From assembly GCF_008107695.1 (NCBI RefSeq), contig NZ_VIRG01000066.1, positions 992,001 to 1,056,000 on the forward strand: a stretch of 64,000 nucleotides of DNA, read 5' to 3'. Below, one piece after another: positions 54,802 to 64,000 of this stretch (the first letter of the stretch is position 1; every line of letters starts with the position of its first letter). This DNA comes from Stappia sp. BW2 (GTDB taxonomy: Bacteria; Pseudomonadota; Alphaproteobacteria; Rhizobiales; Stappiaceae). A program made the translations under genes and the position numbers. Under the pieces are notes generated by a model. That model saw nothing but the letters and a program-made list of their open reading frames with translations. It made no database searches and had not been told where the DNA came from.

Positions 54802-55479
54802 TCAGAACCGGTAGGTGAGACCGGCACCCACGAGCCAGGGATTGATTTCCGCCGTACCGTGCAACTTGTTGCCCGCGACCGTGACGTCGTAGTCGGGCTC
54901 CAGGAAGATCTTCTTGACGTCGAGGTTCACACCCCAGTGGTCATCGATCATATAGTCGAAACCAGCCTGCAACGCCGCGCCGAAGCTGTTTTTGATATGC
55001 AGGTTGTCTGCACTATCTGCCGACTGGTTGTAGAAGATCGTGTAGTTCACACCGGCACCGACGTAGGGCTTGAACTTGCCGAAGTTGGTGAAATGATACT
55101 GCAGCGTGAGGGTTGGCGGCAGCAGCCAGGTCTCACCGATTTCTCCCAGGGCCGATATCGATCCCTCACCGTTGACCTTGGCAAAGGTCGTTCCGAGGAT
55201 CAGTTCCGCAGCGATGTTGTTGGTGAAGAAGTAGGTGATGTCGAGTTCGGGAATCACGGTATCCGAGTAGGAAAGGTCGGAGCCGGAGATGCCGTCCACC
55301 GAGCCGCTGTCCTGGGTGATGACACCGAGTGCACGAACGCGGATTTGCCAGGGGCTCTTCGGCGCAACGGCCTCGAATGCCGCCGGCGGCTCGCTGCTTC
55401 CAAGATCGGCTGCCAGCGCCTGCTGGGCACACGTCATCGCCAAGGCTGCGGCTGCAAGGCCGCTCCATTTCCTGTTCAT
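54802..55479 (-). CDS. OmpW-family outer-membrane porin
   Basis: 225 residues: signal peptide (about 1-24, ending ALAA), then an eight-strand beta-barrel pattern with WQIRVRALGVI, IPELDITYFFTNNIAAELILG, PPTLTLQYHF and FKPYVGAGVNYT, and a final aromatic residue (LTYRF). OmpW forms a small hydrophobic channel. ATG 55479 follows GGAGA; an ATG at 55491 is also in frame. Single-gene unit with its own terminator. Confidence 0.92.
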   Translation of the reverse strand: MNRKWSGLAAAALAMTCAQQALAADLGSSEPPAAFEAVAPKSPWQIRVRALGVITQDSGSVDGISGSDLSYSDTVIPELDITYFFTNNIAAELILGTTFAKVNGEGSISALGEIGETWLLPPTLTLQYHFTNFGKFKPYVGAGVNYTIFYNQSADSADNLHIKNSFGAALQAGFDYMIDDHWGVNLDVKKIFLEPDYDVTVAGNKLHGTAEINPWLVGAGLTYRF

Positions 55480-55994
55480 TTCAGTCTCCATGAGTCGTCG
55501 CGCAGAAGCGCGCTGTCCGTCCGGCGTAGGCGCCTGGAGATGGGCCAACATTGAGATGGATCAAATCATCGGGACCGATATCAAAACTTACGTTACGACC
55601 ATTTACCGATAGTTGCATTTTTGCATCAACATATTGATTTTTATAATAATTCCAGTTTGCAAATTGACGGCTCAGCGCGCTCCCGCAACCGGTCTCCGGC
55701 CACTTTCCAGGCCTGCGCGATGGCGCCCGGTCTTGTGTGAAGCACATGCGTCCCGCAGCCCGAAACGGACACCTTGCGCGTGGCAGAACGACCGGTCATG
55801 CGGTCGAAGCCTCACCGGTGTTCAGGTTGGTAGCAGATGGGTGACGGAATGACCGTGCGCCTCCGTTCGCGAACTGCGCAGGCTCGCGCTGGTGGCGGGA
55901 AACACCACAGCACGCAAGCCGCGTGTCAGCGGTCGCAAATGCACTGGTCAAATGACGCGATTTTCTAGGGTCAGCTCAAGAACGTGGAGTGCGT
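55480..55994. other. Intergenic region without a supported gene
   Basis: 515 bases. The first 170 are the ompW leader with an AT-rich stretch and a small inverted repeat ATCAA-CATA-TTGAT at 55625-55638. The rest is GC-rich with short frames on both strands, none with a start site or recognisable product. Confidence 0.55.
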
Positions 55995-56963
55995 TCAGCC
56001 GGCCGCCTGGTTGTCATAGCCGACACCGCCGGCTTCCGTTTCCAGGAAGGCAGCGCCGCAGGCTTTGGCCAGTTCACGCACACGCAGAATATAGCTCTGG
56101 CGTTCGGTCACGGAGATGACGCCACGCGCGTCCAGCAGGTTGAAGGCGTGGCTGGCCTTGATGCACTGGTCATAGGCCGGCAGAACCACCTGATGCACGT
56201 TCGCACCGGCAGCTTCGCGCGCCTTGGCACCTGCTTCCAGCAACGAGCGGCATTCGGCTTCGGCATCCTTGAAGTGGCGGAACAGCATTTCCGTATCCGC
56301 GTGCTCGAAATTGTGCCGGGAGTATTCCTGCTCGGCCTGCAGGAAGACATCGCCATAGGTAACCTTCGCGTCGCCTTCCATGCCGTTGTAGTTGAGGTCA
56401 TAGACGTTATCGACGCCCTGGATATACATGGCCAAGCGTTCCAGACCATAGGTCAGTTCGCCGGAGACAGGCGAACATTCAAAGCCGGCCACCTGTTGGA
56501 AATAGGTGAACTGCGAAACTTCCATGCCATCGCACCAGCATTCCCAGCCAAGCCCCCAGGCGCCCAGGGTCGGGCTTTCCCAGTCGTCTTCCACAAAGCG
56601 GATATCGTGCAGCTTCGGATCGAGGCCGATGGCATAGAGCGAGTTCAGATAGAGCTCCTGAAGGTTCGACGGCGACGGCTTCAGGATTACCTGGAACTGG
56701 TAATAGTGTTGCAGGCGGTTCGGGTTCTCGCCATAGCGGCCATCTGTCGGCCGGCGCGACGGCTGCACATAGGCAGCGCGCCACGGACGCGGGCCGAGCG
56801 AGCGCAGCGTGGTTGCCGGGTGAAACGTACCGGCGCCGACTTCCATGTCGTAAGGCTGAAGCACAACGCAGCCCTGGTCGGCCCAGTAGCGCTGCAGGGT
56901 CAGGATCAGGCCTTGAAAGGAATTTTCCGGCCGCATGTGCGCCGGCAGGGTTTCAGTCGACAT
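55995..56963 (-). CDS. glyQ: Glycyl-tRNA synthetase alpha subunit
   Basis: 322 residues. Class II catalytic core: [38 protein letters not shown] (core GAGTFHPAT), [15 protein letters not shown] and [23 protein letters not shown] (core [14 protein letters not shown]). It charges tRNA-Gly together with GlyS. ATG 56963 is chosen; the upstream in-frame extension is not family-like. It is 7 kb from glyS. Confidence 0.97.
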   Translation of the reverse strand: MSTETLPAHMRPENSFQGLILTLQRYWADQGCVVLQPYDMEVGAGTFHPATTLRSLGPRPWRAAYVQPSRRPTDGRYGENPNRLQHYYQFQVILKPSPSNLQELYLNSLYAIGLDPKLHDIRFVEDDWESPTLGAWGLGWECWCDGMEVSQFTYFQQVAGFECSPVSGELTYGLERLAMYIQGVDNVYDLNYNGMEGDAKVTYGDVFLQAEQEYSRHNFEHADTEMLFRHFKDAEAECRSLLEAGAKAREAAGANVHQVVLPAYDQCIKASHAFNLLDARGVISVTERQSYILRVRELAKACGAAFLETEAGGVGYDNQAAG

Positions 56964-57252
56964 GAAGATGTTCCGCGAATGTGGCTCTGCCCGGCGTTCA
57001 ACGACCGCCGGTTCGGGCGACAGGTGCCACGATGTCGGGGCAAGGTCAAGGCGAAGCGGGCGTGGCTGTTTCAGATTGACGGACCGACTGCTCCACGCTA
57101 TCCCTCGCACCGGCTCCAGAATGCCTGCCGCTCGCGGACGTCAGTCACGGTGAAATTCTGGTTTTCAAGACTTTCTGTTCCCCACGCATTTCGCGCTGGT
57201 GGCAATGCGAGCCCCTCCTTCCTGATCGAAATGCCCATTGATGGAGAACGGA

Positions 57253-58644
57253 ATGTCTTCCGACATATCCCGGCCCAATACATTTACGCATGGGCCAATC
57301 CTTACGACCCTGGTCAGAACCGCTTTGCCCATCATCCTGGTGATGAGCATGAACGGGTTATTGACCGTGGTCGACGCCATATTCCTCGGCCTTTTCGCCG
57401 GGCCGGACGCCCTCAGCGCGGTCACGCTGATGTTCCCCGCCTATATGCTGCTGGCGGCACTGGCCACCCTGGTTGCAAGCGGCATGTCCAGCGTGCTTGC
57501 CCGCAAGCTCGGAGCGGGCCTTGGGGCCGATGCTGAAGCGGTTTTCGCCGGTGCCCACGGACTGGCCCTCGCCATTGCAGCGATCGTGATCACGCTGTTC
57601 GTTGTCTTCGGCGACGGGCTTACCCGGGCCGCCGCCGACGGTTCGGCGGAGATTGCCGGTATGAGCCATACCTATCTGGCCATCACGGTTGCTTTCTCTC
57701 CGCTGATGTTCGTGCTGTCGGTAAATGCGGATGCCCTGCGCAATGAAGGCCTTGCCGTCTTGATGGCAGTCTTCAGCCTGCTTGTTTCGCTGGCCAATAT
57801 CGTTTTCGATTATCTGCTGATCGCGGTCTTCGACTACGGCGTAGCCGGCAGTGCGGTCGGTACCATGCTGGCGCAAGCCCTGGCGCTTGCAATCATGCTG
57901 GCCTTTCGGCTGAGCGGGAAAACGGGCCTGTCTCCGGTCGCCCTTCTGCGGTACCCGCTGACGTCATCCTGGCGCGCCATCCTGATGCTTGGCGCCCCCC
58001 AAAGCCTGAGCTTCATTGGCATTGCCATCGGTTCCGCGGCGACCATCGCCGCGCTTCAGTCGGCTGGTGCCAGCGGCTACGAGGCAACGGTTGCCGCGTA
58101 CGGCATCGTCACTCGCATCATGACCTTCTGTTATTTGCCTCTCCTGGGCCTTGCCCAGGCGCTGCAGGCCATGATCGGCAACAATTCCGGCGCGGGCCTG
58201 TGGCATCGCTCGGACAATACGTTGCGTTTGGGGCTGGTTACGGCATTTGCCTACTGCGGTCTCGCGGAGTTGCTGCTGACACTGGTCTCGCACGAGATCG
58301 GCTTCGCCTTTGTCGACGATCCCCTTGTCGCAAAGGACGTCGGCCGGATCCTTCCGGTGATCGTGGCGCTCTATTTTGTGGCGGGACCGCAGTTCATGGT
58401 GGCGACTTATTTTCAGGCGCTGGGGGACGCTGGCCGGGCGGCACTTTTGAGCCTCACCAAGCCCTATGCCTTCTTCCTGCCGCTGATGTTCATGATGCCG
58501 GCCTATTTCGGAGAGAGCGGCATCTGGCTGTCCAGCCCTCTGGCTGAACTGATGTTGCTGGTGGTGACGCTCGTGCTGCTGGCCGTTACCGCGCGCAGTG
58601 GACCGGCCCGCTGGGGCCTGTTCCGGGCAGTTCCGGCGAAATAA
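57253..58644 (+). CDS. MATE-family multidrug/metabolite efflux transporter
   Basis: 463 residues, about twelve membrane segments in two repeats. PILVMSMNGLLTVVDAIFLGLFAG-type opening (core IILVMSMNGLLTVVDA) and AALQSAGASGYEATVAAYGI in the second half. It probably exports cationic compounds by Na+ or H+ exchange. ATG 57253 has GGAG five bases upstream; 57241 is possible. Divergent from glyQ across 289 bases. Confidence 0.93.
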   Translation: MSSDISRPNTFTHGPILTTLVRTALPIILVMSMNGLLTVVDAIFLGLFAGPDALSAVTLMFPAYMLLAALATLVASGMSSVLARKLGAGLGADAEAVFAGAHGLALAIAAIVITLFVVFGDGLTRAAADGSAEIAGMSHTYLAITVAFSPLMFVLSVNADALRNEGLAVLMAVFSLLVSLANIVFDYLLIAVFDYGVAGSAVGTMLAQALALAIMLAFRLSGKTGLSPVALLRYPLTSSWRAILMLGAPQSLSFIGIAIGSAATIAALQSAGASGYEATVAAYGIVTRIMTFCYLPLLGLAQALQAMIGNNSGAGLWHRSDNTLRLGLVTAFAYCGLAELLLTLVSHEIGFAFVDDPLVAKDVGRILPVIVALYFVAGPQFMVATYFQALGDAGRAALLSLTKPYAFFLPLMFMMPAYFGESGIWLSSPLAELMLLVVTLVLLAVTARSGPARWGLFRAVPAK

Positions 58645-58698
58645 CGCTGACGAAAGAAAGAATAGTGACGGCGGGTGATCAAATTGCCCGCCGTTTCC

Positions 58699-58884
58699 TC
58701 AGGCTTGCGGACGGTATTTGCCGCTGACCGGATCCTGCACCAGTTTGGCGCCACGGCCATTCGGATCTGCCTTGGCAGCGGCCCGGGAAATCTGGTTTTC
58801 AACCTCGGCCATCTTGCGCTTCACGCGCTGCACGATCCAGTAGCCACCCACTGCCAATGCGGCCACGCCTATCAGTTCGGTCAT
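58699..58884 (-). CDS. Small single-helix membrane protein
   Basis: 61 residues. One N-terminal helix (IGVAALAVGGYWIV, about 4-18), a charged middle (KRKMAEVENQISRAA) and a tail ending LVQDPVSGKYRPQA. AAGGGG lies upstream of ATG 58884. Its stop-to-S49 spacing (48 bases) suggests co-transcription after the peptidase gene. Function unknown. Confidence 0.72.
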   Translation of the reverse strand: MTELIGVAALAVGGYWIVQRVKRKMAEVENQISRAAAKADPNGRGAKLVQDPVSGKYRPQA

Positions 58885-58931
58885 ATCGTTTCCCCTTGCT
58901 CGCCCAATTTTCACACACTCATTGTGCCTTT

Positions 58932-59789
58932 TTAAAGGCCATAGCGCATCCACATTGCCCGCTCTTCAACAGAGGAGATCAATTCCTCGCCAACGCCTTC
59001 CAGCAGCCTACCCTTGCCGAGGTTGACCCCAACCCCGGCCTTGCGGCCCAAAAGCCCCCGAGGCGCGGAAATCAGTTTCGGTTCGGCCTTGTCTCCAAAG
59101 CGATCCTTGATCACGCCACGTAGGTCGCCAATTGCATCGACAAGCCCCAGTTCGATACCGGTTCGGCCGGTCCAGAACTTGCCCGAAAAAAGGTCGGGGT
59201 CGTTTGCCAGCACATCGCCCCGGCGCGACTTGACCATGTCGATGAAGGTCTCGTGGATCTCAAGCTGCAGGCTTTTGATATATTCGATGTCTTCCGGCAC
59301 TTCCGGCTGGAACGGATCGAGCGTGACTTTCTTTTCACCGGCTGTATAGACACGCCGGTCAACACCGATCTTCTTGATCATCTCGGTAAAGCCGAACCCG
59401 GCCGCAACCACGCCGATAGAGCCGACGATGGACGACGGATCAACGAAGATCTCGTCCCCCGCGAGCGCAATCATGTAGCCGCCGCTGGCTGCCACATCCT
59501 CGACGAAGACCAGAACGTCCTTCTCGTTTTCCTTCGCCAGGTCGCGTATCCGCTTAAAGATAAGCCGCGACTGAACGGGCGACCCGCCCGGCGAATTGAT
59601 GACCAGGGCCACTGCCGGCGCCTTCTTCATCGAGAAGGCCTTTTCCAGCGGGATGGACGCGGTCGCAAGGGACAATCCGGACCGCAGCGGTCCACCGCCG
59701 CCAATCGCGCCGCTGAGGCGCACGACCGGGATTACCGTCTTGTCATTTCGAAAGCGTTTGGGAAGTAACCGGCGAAGGGATGAAATCAC
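58932..59789 (-). CDS. S49-family peptidase (SppA/SohB-like)
   Basis: 285 residues. S49 blocks are VALVINSPGGSPVQS, VEDVAASGGYMIALAGDEI with the catalytic serine in ASGGY, and DPSSIVGSIGVV. It cleaves signal peptides or membrane-protein fragments. No clear transmembrane anchor is seen. The start is uncertain: GTG 59789 with AGGG upstream is preferred, a TTG at 59870 is possible. Confidence 0.88.
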   Translation of the reverse strand: MISSLRRLLPKRFRNDKTVIPVVRLSGAIGGGGPLRSGLSLATASIPLEKAFSMKKAPAVALVINSPGGSPVQSRLIFKRIRDLAKENEKDVLVFVEDVAASGGYMIALAGDEIFVDPSSIVGSIGVVAAGFGFTEMIKKIGVDRRVYTAGEKKVTLDPFQPEVPEDIEYIKSLQLEIHETFIDMVKSRRGDVLANDPDLFSGKFWTGRTGIELGLVDAIGDLRGVIKDRFGDKAEPKLISAPRGLLGRKAGVGVNLGKGRLLEGVGEELISSVEERAMWMRYGL

Positions 59790-59906
59790 GCGAAAAAAGC
59801 CCTGAAAGAGTTCACAATCTCCTTCCGATATATGTACGCGAGGGCCGCTTGCAAAGGCTCTGACCGTCAAAACCGTGCTGCGCGCTTTTATAACGCGAAG
59901 ACCAGC

Positions 59907-60545
59907 TCAACTGCCGAACGCGCTGATCTTCTTTTTTGCCTTGCGTTTCGGCTTGGCTTCTTCTTCCTTCAGGCGCTCCAGCAGATCCTCCGGTTCGGGT
60001 TTCTGCGCCGGTTCAAACGGCCAGGTGAGCCTGGCTCCGGCCTCGCTGTTCTTGCGCCAGACAATCTTTGCGCTGATGGGCAGATCAAGATCGGGAATGA
60101 AGACTTCGATATCCGCAGGAAGACGATCCAGTCTGTCTCCCTGCAGCCGGCAGCCGGATCTGCTGGCATCGATTATCCGGCACTTCATCGTCACCGGGTT
60201 GGTCTTTCCGCAGACAATGGCCGTGATCCGGACCTGACGCCGGGCTTCACGGCGTTTTTCTCCCTGGCTCTGGTGTTCAACCTGAAAGGATATCTGGGCT
60301 TGCTGGTCGCCATAGGCAATCACCGTCCCGCGCACCAGCCTGTCAAATCCTGCCAGACGCAAGCCAACATGCTCTTTCAGGAGGTCAACCTTGTCGGACG
60401 CGATCCAGCAGCCCTTGTCCGTCAGATCATAGGCGGTTGCTTCGAAACAGGACATGTCCGCCAAGTCGACGACAAGCGCCGCAATGCATTTGTCTGCATC
60501 CATTGTCGTGACCAGGTTGCTCAGAGTTCCGGCAAAATAGCACAT
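59907..60545 (-). CDS. PilZ-domain protein
   Basis: 212 residues with two PilZ-like regions. The C-terminal one (about 98-185) has RREARRQVR and DASRSGCRLQ, the RxxxR and D/NxSxxG motifs that bind c-di-GMP. The N-terminal half (about 15-90) has a degenerate copy (YDLTDKGCWI). The start is uncertain: ATG 60545 is used. The tail is rich in Lys and Glu. It is a likely c-di-GMP receptor; the target is unknown. Confidence 0.82.
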   Translation of the reverse strand: MCYFAGTLSNLVTTMDADKCIAALVVDLADMSCFEATAYDLTDKGCWIASDKVDLLKEHVGLRLAGFDRLVRGTVIAYGDQQAQISFQVEHQSQGEKRREARRQVRITAIVCGKTNPVTMKCRIIDASRSGCRLQGDRLDRLPADIEVFIPDLDLPISAKIVWRKNSEAGARLTWPFEPAQKPEPEDLLERLKEEEAKPKRKAKKKISAFGS

Positions 60546-60699
60546 TCCCGCCCGAATTCTGCCAGCCGCTCCCTTTTGCCGAAATGCTACTTTCGACGCC
60601 AACAGGAGGATCCGCGCGGTTTGCAGCGAAGTGGCTCAGCACCAAACAGCAGGCAAAAGCGCTTCCTGCCTGGCAAGCTGCAATCCCACTGCGCGCTGA

Positions 60700-61659
60700 T
60701 CAATCCGGCGTCTTTTCACCAAGCTTCTGTTTGATTGCCAGAAAATCTCGCCAGGACAGCCGCTTTTCAAGTGGGCTGCGCAAGAGGTAGGCCGGGTGAT
60801 AAGTGGCGATGGCCGAGATATCCCGCCCCTTGCAGGGGTAGGTCATCCAGCGACCGCGCATCTTGCGAATCCCGTCCTGAACGCCGAGCAGGGTCTTGGC
60901 GGACGCCGCGCCGAGAAAGACGAGCACATCCGGGTTGACCAGCTCGATCTGGCGTAAAATGAACGGTTTGCAGATTTCGGTTTCCTGCGGGGTCGGCGTC
61001 CGGTTGCCCGGCGGCCGCCATGGCACCACGTTGGCGATGTAGGCCGAAGAGCGATCCAGACCGATGGCTGCCAGCATCCTGTCCAGCAACTGACCGGAAC
61101 GGCCGACAAACGGCAGGCCCTGCAAGTCCTCGTCACGCCCTGGCGCCTCGCCAACAAACATGAGCTTCGCCCCAGGATTGCCATCGGCAAACACAAGCTT
61201 TTTGGCCGTCAGTTTCAGGTTGCACCCTTCAAAGGAACTCAGGCACTTGCGCAGCTCGTCGAGCGTCGGGGCCGACGCCGCCAGATCCCGGGCAGCAGCG
61301 ATGATTTCCCTGTCGGGCAAAACCGGTGCCTGGCCCGCAGACGCAGGCGGTGCTGTGCCAACCGGAGCTGCAATGGGTGCGGCCGGAACCGGCGCCGCTG
61401 TCTGACCCTGAAAATTGTTTGCAGGCGTCTGATGCCGCGGCTGCTGCGGCTGGCTGTGTCCTGCCGCTTGCGGAGCGGCTTGCGCCCTTTGCGCGGCGTG
61501 CTCTCGTGTGAGCGCCACCCAATCGACGGGATTGTCCTGAAGAAAACAATCGACCCCCGCCCCCGCGTAGAAATCCAGCAGGGCTTCGAGATGTCTTGGG
61601 TCGTTCGGGATCTGTTGCAAGTGGCTGCCTCCGGCGCGGAGTTTAACGACCCCGTTCAT
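60700..61659 (-). CDS. Uracil-DNA glycosylase, family 4-like
   Basis: 319 residues. An N-terminal helical segment and a Pro/Ala/Gln-rich linker (about 60-115) precede the catalytic domain (about 125-315), with [28 protein letters not shown] (core [12 protein letters not shown]), [18 protein letters not shown] and TYHPAYLL. It removes uracil from DNA. The long N-terminus is usual in alphaproteobacteria. Start uncertain (61659 or 61671). Divergent from the ETF-QO gene. Confidence 0.92.
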   Translation of the reverse strand: MNGVVKLRAGGSHLQQIPNDPRHLEALLDFYAGAGVDCFLQDNPVDWVALTREHAAQRAQAAPQAAGHSQPQQPRHQTPANNFQGQTAAPVPAAPIAAPVGTAPPASAGQAPVLPDREIIAAARDLAASAPTLDELRKCLSSFEGCNLKLTAKKLVFADGNPGAKLMFVGEAPGRDEDLQGLPFVGRSGQLLDRMLAAIGLDRSSAYIANVVPWRPPGNRTPTPQETEICKPFILRQIELVNPDVLVFLGAASAKTLLGVQDGIRKMRGRWMTYPCKGRDISAIATYHPAYLLRSPLEKRLSWRDFLAIKQKLGEKTPD

Positions 61660-62038
61660 TTCTACAAGCATGCAGCAGTGTGACACGCTCAATGCGACCG
61701 GTTTTCCAAAGCCTGTGCACACGAGAGCGAAGATCACCCTGCACGATATAACGTTTACGTAAGCGGAATATCGGCACTTGACGCCCTTTGCCTGCTTTGG
61801 TCTATCTGGGCCTCAACAGGAGGATCAGCGTCCTGATTTCGCAATTGCCGATGAAAAATGTCGTGTTTTGCGCTGCAAAATAAGGCAAATAAGCGGTAAG
61901 GGCTAATAGGCACTGGTTCAGAACGAACGCGGTCAAGTTGCTCTGACAGTCGGATATCAGCCGTTATCGAGACGCTGGCTGACCTGAACAGAGCTCCTTG
62001 CGGCGCAGATGTTGCCCTTTGGGCGGAGGGAGAAAAAG
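61660..62038. other. Divergent promoter region, udg and ETF-QO
   Basis: 379 bases with no supported gene. It must hold the promoters of both flanking genes. No clear operator was found by eye. Confidence 0.55.
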
Positions 62039-63715
62039 ATGAGCGAACAAGAAGCGCTTGGCGAACGCGAGAGCATGGATGTGGATGTTGTGATCGTTGG
62101 CGCCGGGCCCGCAGGCCTGGCAGCCGCGATCCGGCTGAAACAGATCGCCAATGACAAGGGCGAGGAGCTGAGCGTCGTCGTCTTGGAAAAGGGGTCCGAG
62201 GTCGGTGCGCATATTCTCTCCGGCGCAGTGATCGACCCAATCGCTCTCGACCAGCTGCTTCCGGAATGGCGCGAAGAAGAGACGCCGATCAAGACGGCGG
62301 TCACCGACGACCATTTCCTCGTGCTGGGGCCTGCAGGCTCCATGCGCCTGCCGAACATGTTCATGCCGAAGCTCATGAACAACCACGGCAACTATATCGT
62401 CTCGCTCGGCAACGTCTGCCGCTGGCTCGCCGAGAAGGCTGAAGCTCTGGGTGTCGAAATCTACCCGGGCTTTGCCGCCGCCGAACTTCTTTATGACGAC
62501 AACGGCAACGTGGTTGGCGTTGCAACAGGCGACATGGGAATCGGCCGGGACGGCAAGCCCAACGCCATGTTCACGCGCGGCATGGAGCTGCGCGGCAAAT
62601 ACACGTTGATCGGCGAAGGTGCCCGCGGCTCTCTCGCCAAGCAGCTCATTGAGAAATACGACCTCGACAAGAACAGTGATTTTCCGAAGTTCGGCATCGG
62701 CATCAAGGAATTGTGGCAGGTTGCCCCGGAGAAACACCGGCTCGGCCTCGTGCAGCACTCCTTCGGCTGGCCGCTGGACGGCAAGACGGGCGGCGGCACC
62801 TTCCTGTATCATCTGGAAGACAACCAGGTAGCTGTCGGCTTCGTCGTTCACCTCAATTACGAAAACCCCTGGCTGTCACCTTTCGATGAATTCCAGCGGT
62901 TCAAGACGCATCCGGCCATCCGCGATACCTTCGAAGGCGGCAAGCGCATTTCCTATGGCGCCCGTGCCATCACCGAAGGCGGCTACCAGTCGGTTCCGAA
63001 GCTCTCCTTCCCCGGCGGCCTGCTGATGGGCTGTTCCGCGGGCTTCGTCAATGTGCCCCGCATCAAGGGCTCCCACAACGCAATGCTGTCCGGCATGCTG
63101 GCAGCTGAGGAAGTGATGGCAGCCATCGGCCGCGGTGAGGCCCATAACGAGCTGAGCAACTACGACACGGCCTGGCGCGAAAGCCCGATCGGCAAGGATC
63201 TGTGGCGTGTGCGCAATGCCAAGCCGCTGTGGTCGAAATTCGGCACCGCAATCGGTATCGCCCTTGGCGGGCTCGACATGTGGACCAACGAGCTGTTCGG
63301 CTTCTCCTTCTTCGGGACGATGAAGCACGGCAAAAAAGACGCCGACACGCTGAAGCCGGCCAAGGATTGCAAGAAGATCGACTATCCGAAGCCGGATGGC
63401 GTCGTTTCCTTCGACAAGCTGTCGTCTGTTTTCCTGTCCAACACCAACCACGAAGAGGATCAGCCGATCCATCTGAAGGTGAAGGACGAAGCGTTGCAGA
63501 AGCGTTCGGAACACGACGTCTTTGCCGGCCCCTCCAGCCGTTATTGCCCGGCGGGTGTTTATGAGTGGATCGAGGAAGGCGAAGATGCGCCGCGGTTCCA
63601 GATCAACTCGCAGAATTGCGTGCACTGCAAGACCTGCGACATCAAGGACCCGAACGGCAATATCACCTGGACGGTTCCGGAAGGCTCCGGCGGTCCGAAT
63701 TATCCGAACATGTAA
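62039..63715 (+). CDS. Electron transfer flavoprotein-ubiquinone oxidoreductase
   Basis: 558 residues, full length. FAD motif VVIVGAGPAGLAAAIRLKQ (about 17-35), GAHILSGAVIDP and GCSAGFVNVPRIKGSHNA in the middle, and a C-terminal 4Fe-4S domain with CPAGVYEW, NCVHCKTCDIKDP and GGPNYPNM at the end. It passes electrons from ETF (acyl-CoA and other dehydrogenases) to quinone at the inner membrane. GGAGGG lies eight bases before the ATG. Confidence 0.97.
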   Translation: MSEQEALGERESMDVDVVIVGAGPAGLAAAIRLKQIANDKGEELSVVVLEKGSEVGAHILSGAVIDPIALDQLLPEWREEETPIKTAVTDDHFLVLGPAGSMRLPNMFMPKLMNNHGNYIVSLGNVCRWLAEKAEALGVEIYPGFAAAELLYDDNGNVVGVATGDMGIGRDGKPNAMFTRGMELRGKYTLIGEGARGSLAKQLIEKYDLDKNSDFPKFGIGIKELWQVAPEKHRLGLVQHSFGWPLDGKTGGGTFLYHLEDNQVAVGFVVHLNYENPWLSPFDEFQRFKTHPAIRDTFEGGKRISYGARAITEGGYQSVPKLSFPGGLLMGCSAGFVNVPRIKGSHNAMLSGMLAAEEVMAAIGRGEAHNELSNYDTAWRESPIGKDLWRVRNAKPLWSKFGTAIGIALGGLDMWTNELFGFSFFGTMKHGKKDADTLKPAKDCKKIDYPKPDGVVSFDKLSSVFLSNTNHEEDQPIHLKVKDEALQKRSEHDVFAGPSSRYCPAGVYEWIEEGEDAPRFQINSQNCVHCKTCDIKDPNGNITWTVPEGSGGPNYPNM

Positions 63716-63742
63716 GTAAGTCTGGCAGACTGCCAATCGTTG

Positions 63743-63772
63743 AAAGCCACGTGGTAACGCGTGGCTTTTTTC
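63743..63772 (+). terminator. Terminator of the ETF-QO gene
   Basis: AAAGCCACG / CGTGGCTTT with a loop of about eight bases, then a T-run, 27 bases after the stop. Confidence 0.85.
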
Positions 63773-63790
63773 GTTTGCAAAAAACGGACA

Positions 63791-63817
63791 GCACCGGAAA
63801 GGAAACCTTTCCGGTGC
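63791..63817. terminator. Second perfect hairpin after ETF-QO
   Basis: Arms GCACCGGAAAGG / CCTTTCCGGTGC with a three-base loop. On the minus strand it is followed after a short gap by a T-run, so it may end a minus-strand gene entering from beyond the window. The remaining 183 bases to 64000 show no confident gene. Confidence 0.55.
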
Positions 63818-64000
63818 TGCAGTCTTGTGGCCGATGGGTCGTAATCAGGCTGGCTGTTGTGGGGGTCCAGCCTGTTGCGGTTATCGAACGCGGTGACAGG
63901 ACCGAGCAGTCATGCCACTCGGCTTGCCGCCGCGTCTTTGCCCGCGCCACAAGTTCGTACCCGTACTGACGACGGGCTGTTCTTTATGAGGTCGATGGTC

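Noticed and set aside
55625-55638. ATCAACATATTGAT as an FNR/FixK box for the ompW-like gene
   Set aside because: FNR boxes are TTGAT-N4-ATCAA; here the half-sites are in the opposite order.
63663-63950. Minus-strand frame of 95 codons at the window end
   Set aside because: It overlaps the end of the ETF-QO gene and both hairpins and shows no protein character.

Overview
The window is a 64 kb chromosomal stretch from a GC-rich alphaproteobacterium, most likely a member of the Hyphomicrobiales (Rhizobiales). Features pointing there are a NadQ-type NAD regulator, nadABC in a rhizobial order, a MatR/TRAP malonate operon like that of Sinorhizobium, BtaA/BtaB betaine-lipid synthesis, an alphaproteobacterial long-N-terminus uracil-DNA glycosylase, and paired intergenic palindromic repeats of the kind common in rhizobia. 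A marine Stappiaceae-like host would fit (sulfatase, TRAP and polyamine-type ABC transport), but that is inference. There is no prophage, insertion sequence, CRISPR array, rRNA or tRNA that I can support.

Layout. 1-5199: an envelope cluster with a sulfatase (cut by the window edge), a secreted HAD phosphatase, an eight-CXXCH cytochrome fused to HEAT/TPR repeats, and an outer-membrane transporter-like protein. 5308-6683: a small membrane protein divergent from an XRE regulator. 6804-16103 (minus strand): a ten-gene, mostly overlapping catabolic operon (two permeases, Tat-exported binding protein, ATPase, class III aminotransferase, beta-keto acid cleavage enzyme, GNAT, acetylpolyamine-amidohydrolase-like deacetylase, DauA-like dehydrogenase, RidA), controlled by a divergent LysR gene at 16212. 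17343-19938: a YceI-OmpA fusion next to a secreted caspase-like protein with a C-terminal CXXCH. 19988-21939: btaB and btaA. 22171-25333: a chemoreceptor and an L,D-transpeptidase. 25579-30319: dihydroorotase, YgfZ, an HD hydrolase, a tyrosine phosphatase and NadQ. 30553-31800: a SleB-type hydrolase. 32453-39042: malonate uptake and use (matPQMAB plus matR). 39109-41040: a GlxA-type regulator and a HupE/UreJ permease. 41247-44907: nadC, nadB, nadA with an operator-like palindrome upstream. 45369-64000: an MFS transporter, glyS, a GGDEF-EAL protein, GltS, a DUF2207/LemA pair, an OmpW porin, glyQ, a MATE pump, an S49 peptidase, a PilZ protein, uracil-DNA glycosylase and ETF-ubiquinone oxidoreductase.

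The most interesting system is the 6.8-16.2 kb operon. Its acetyltransferase, aminotransferase, CoA-dependent beta-keto acid cleavage enzyme and deacetylase match, step for step, the aerobic beta-lysine pathway known biochemically from Pseudomonas (acetylation, transamination, cleavage with acetyl-CoA, deacetylation to 4-aminobutyrate). I propose it as a beta-lysine or N-acetyl-beta-lysine (or closely related diamino acid) uptake and degradation operon. The regulatory sites I could read by eye (a LysR palindrome at 16167-16214, a MatR-like site at 38328-38341, a NadQ-like palindrome at 44960-44978) each sit beside the expected regulated operon.
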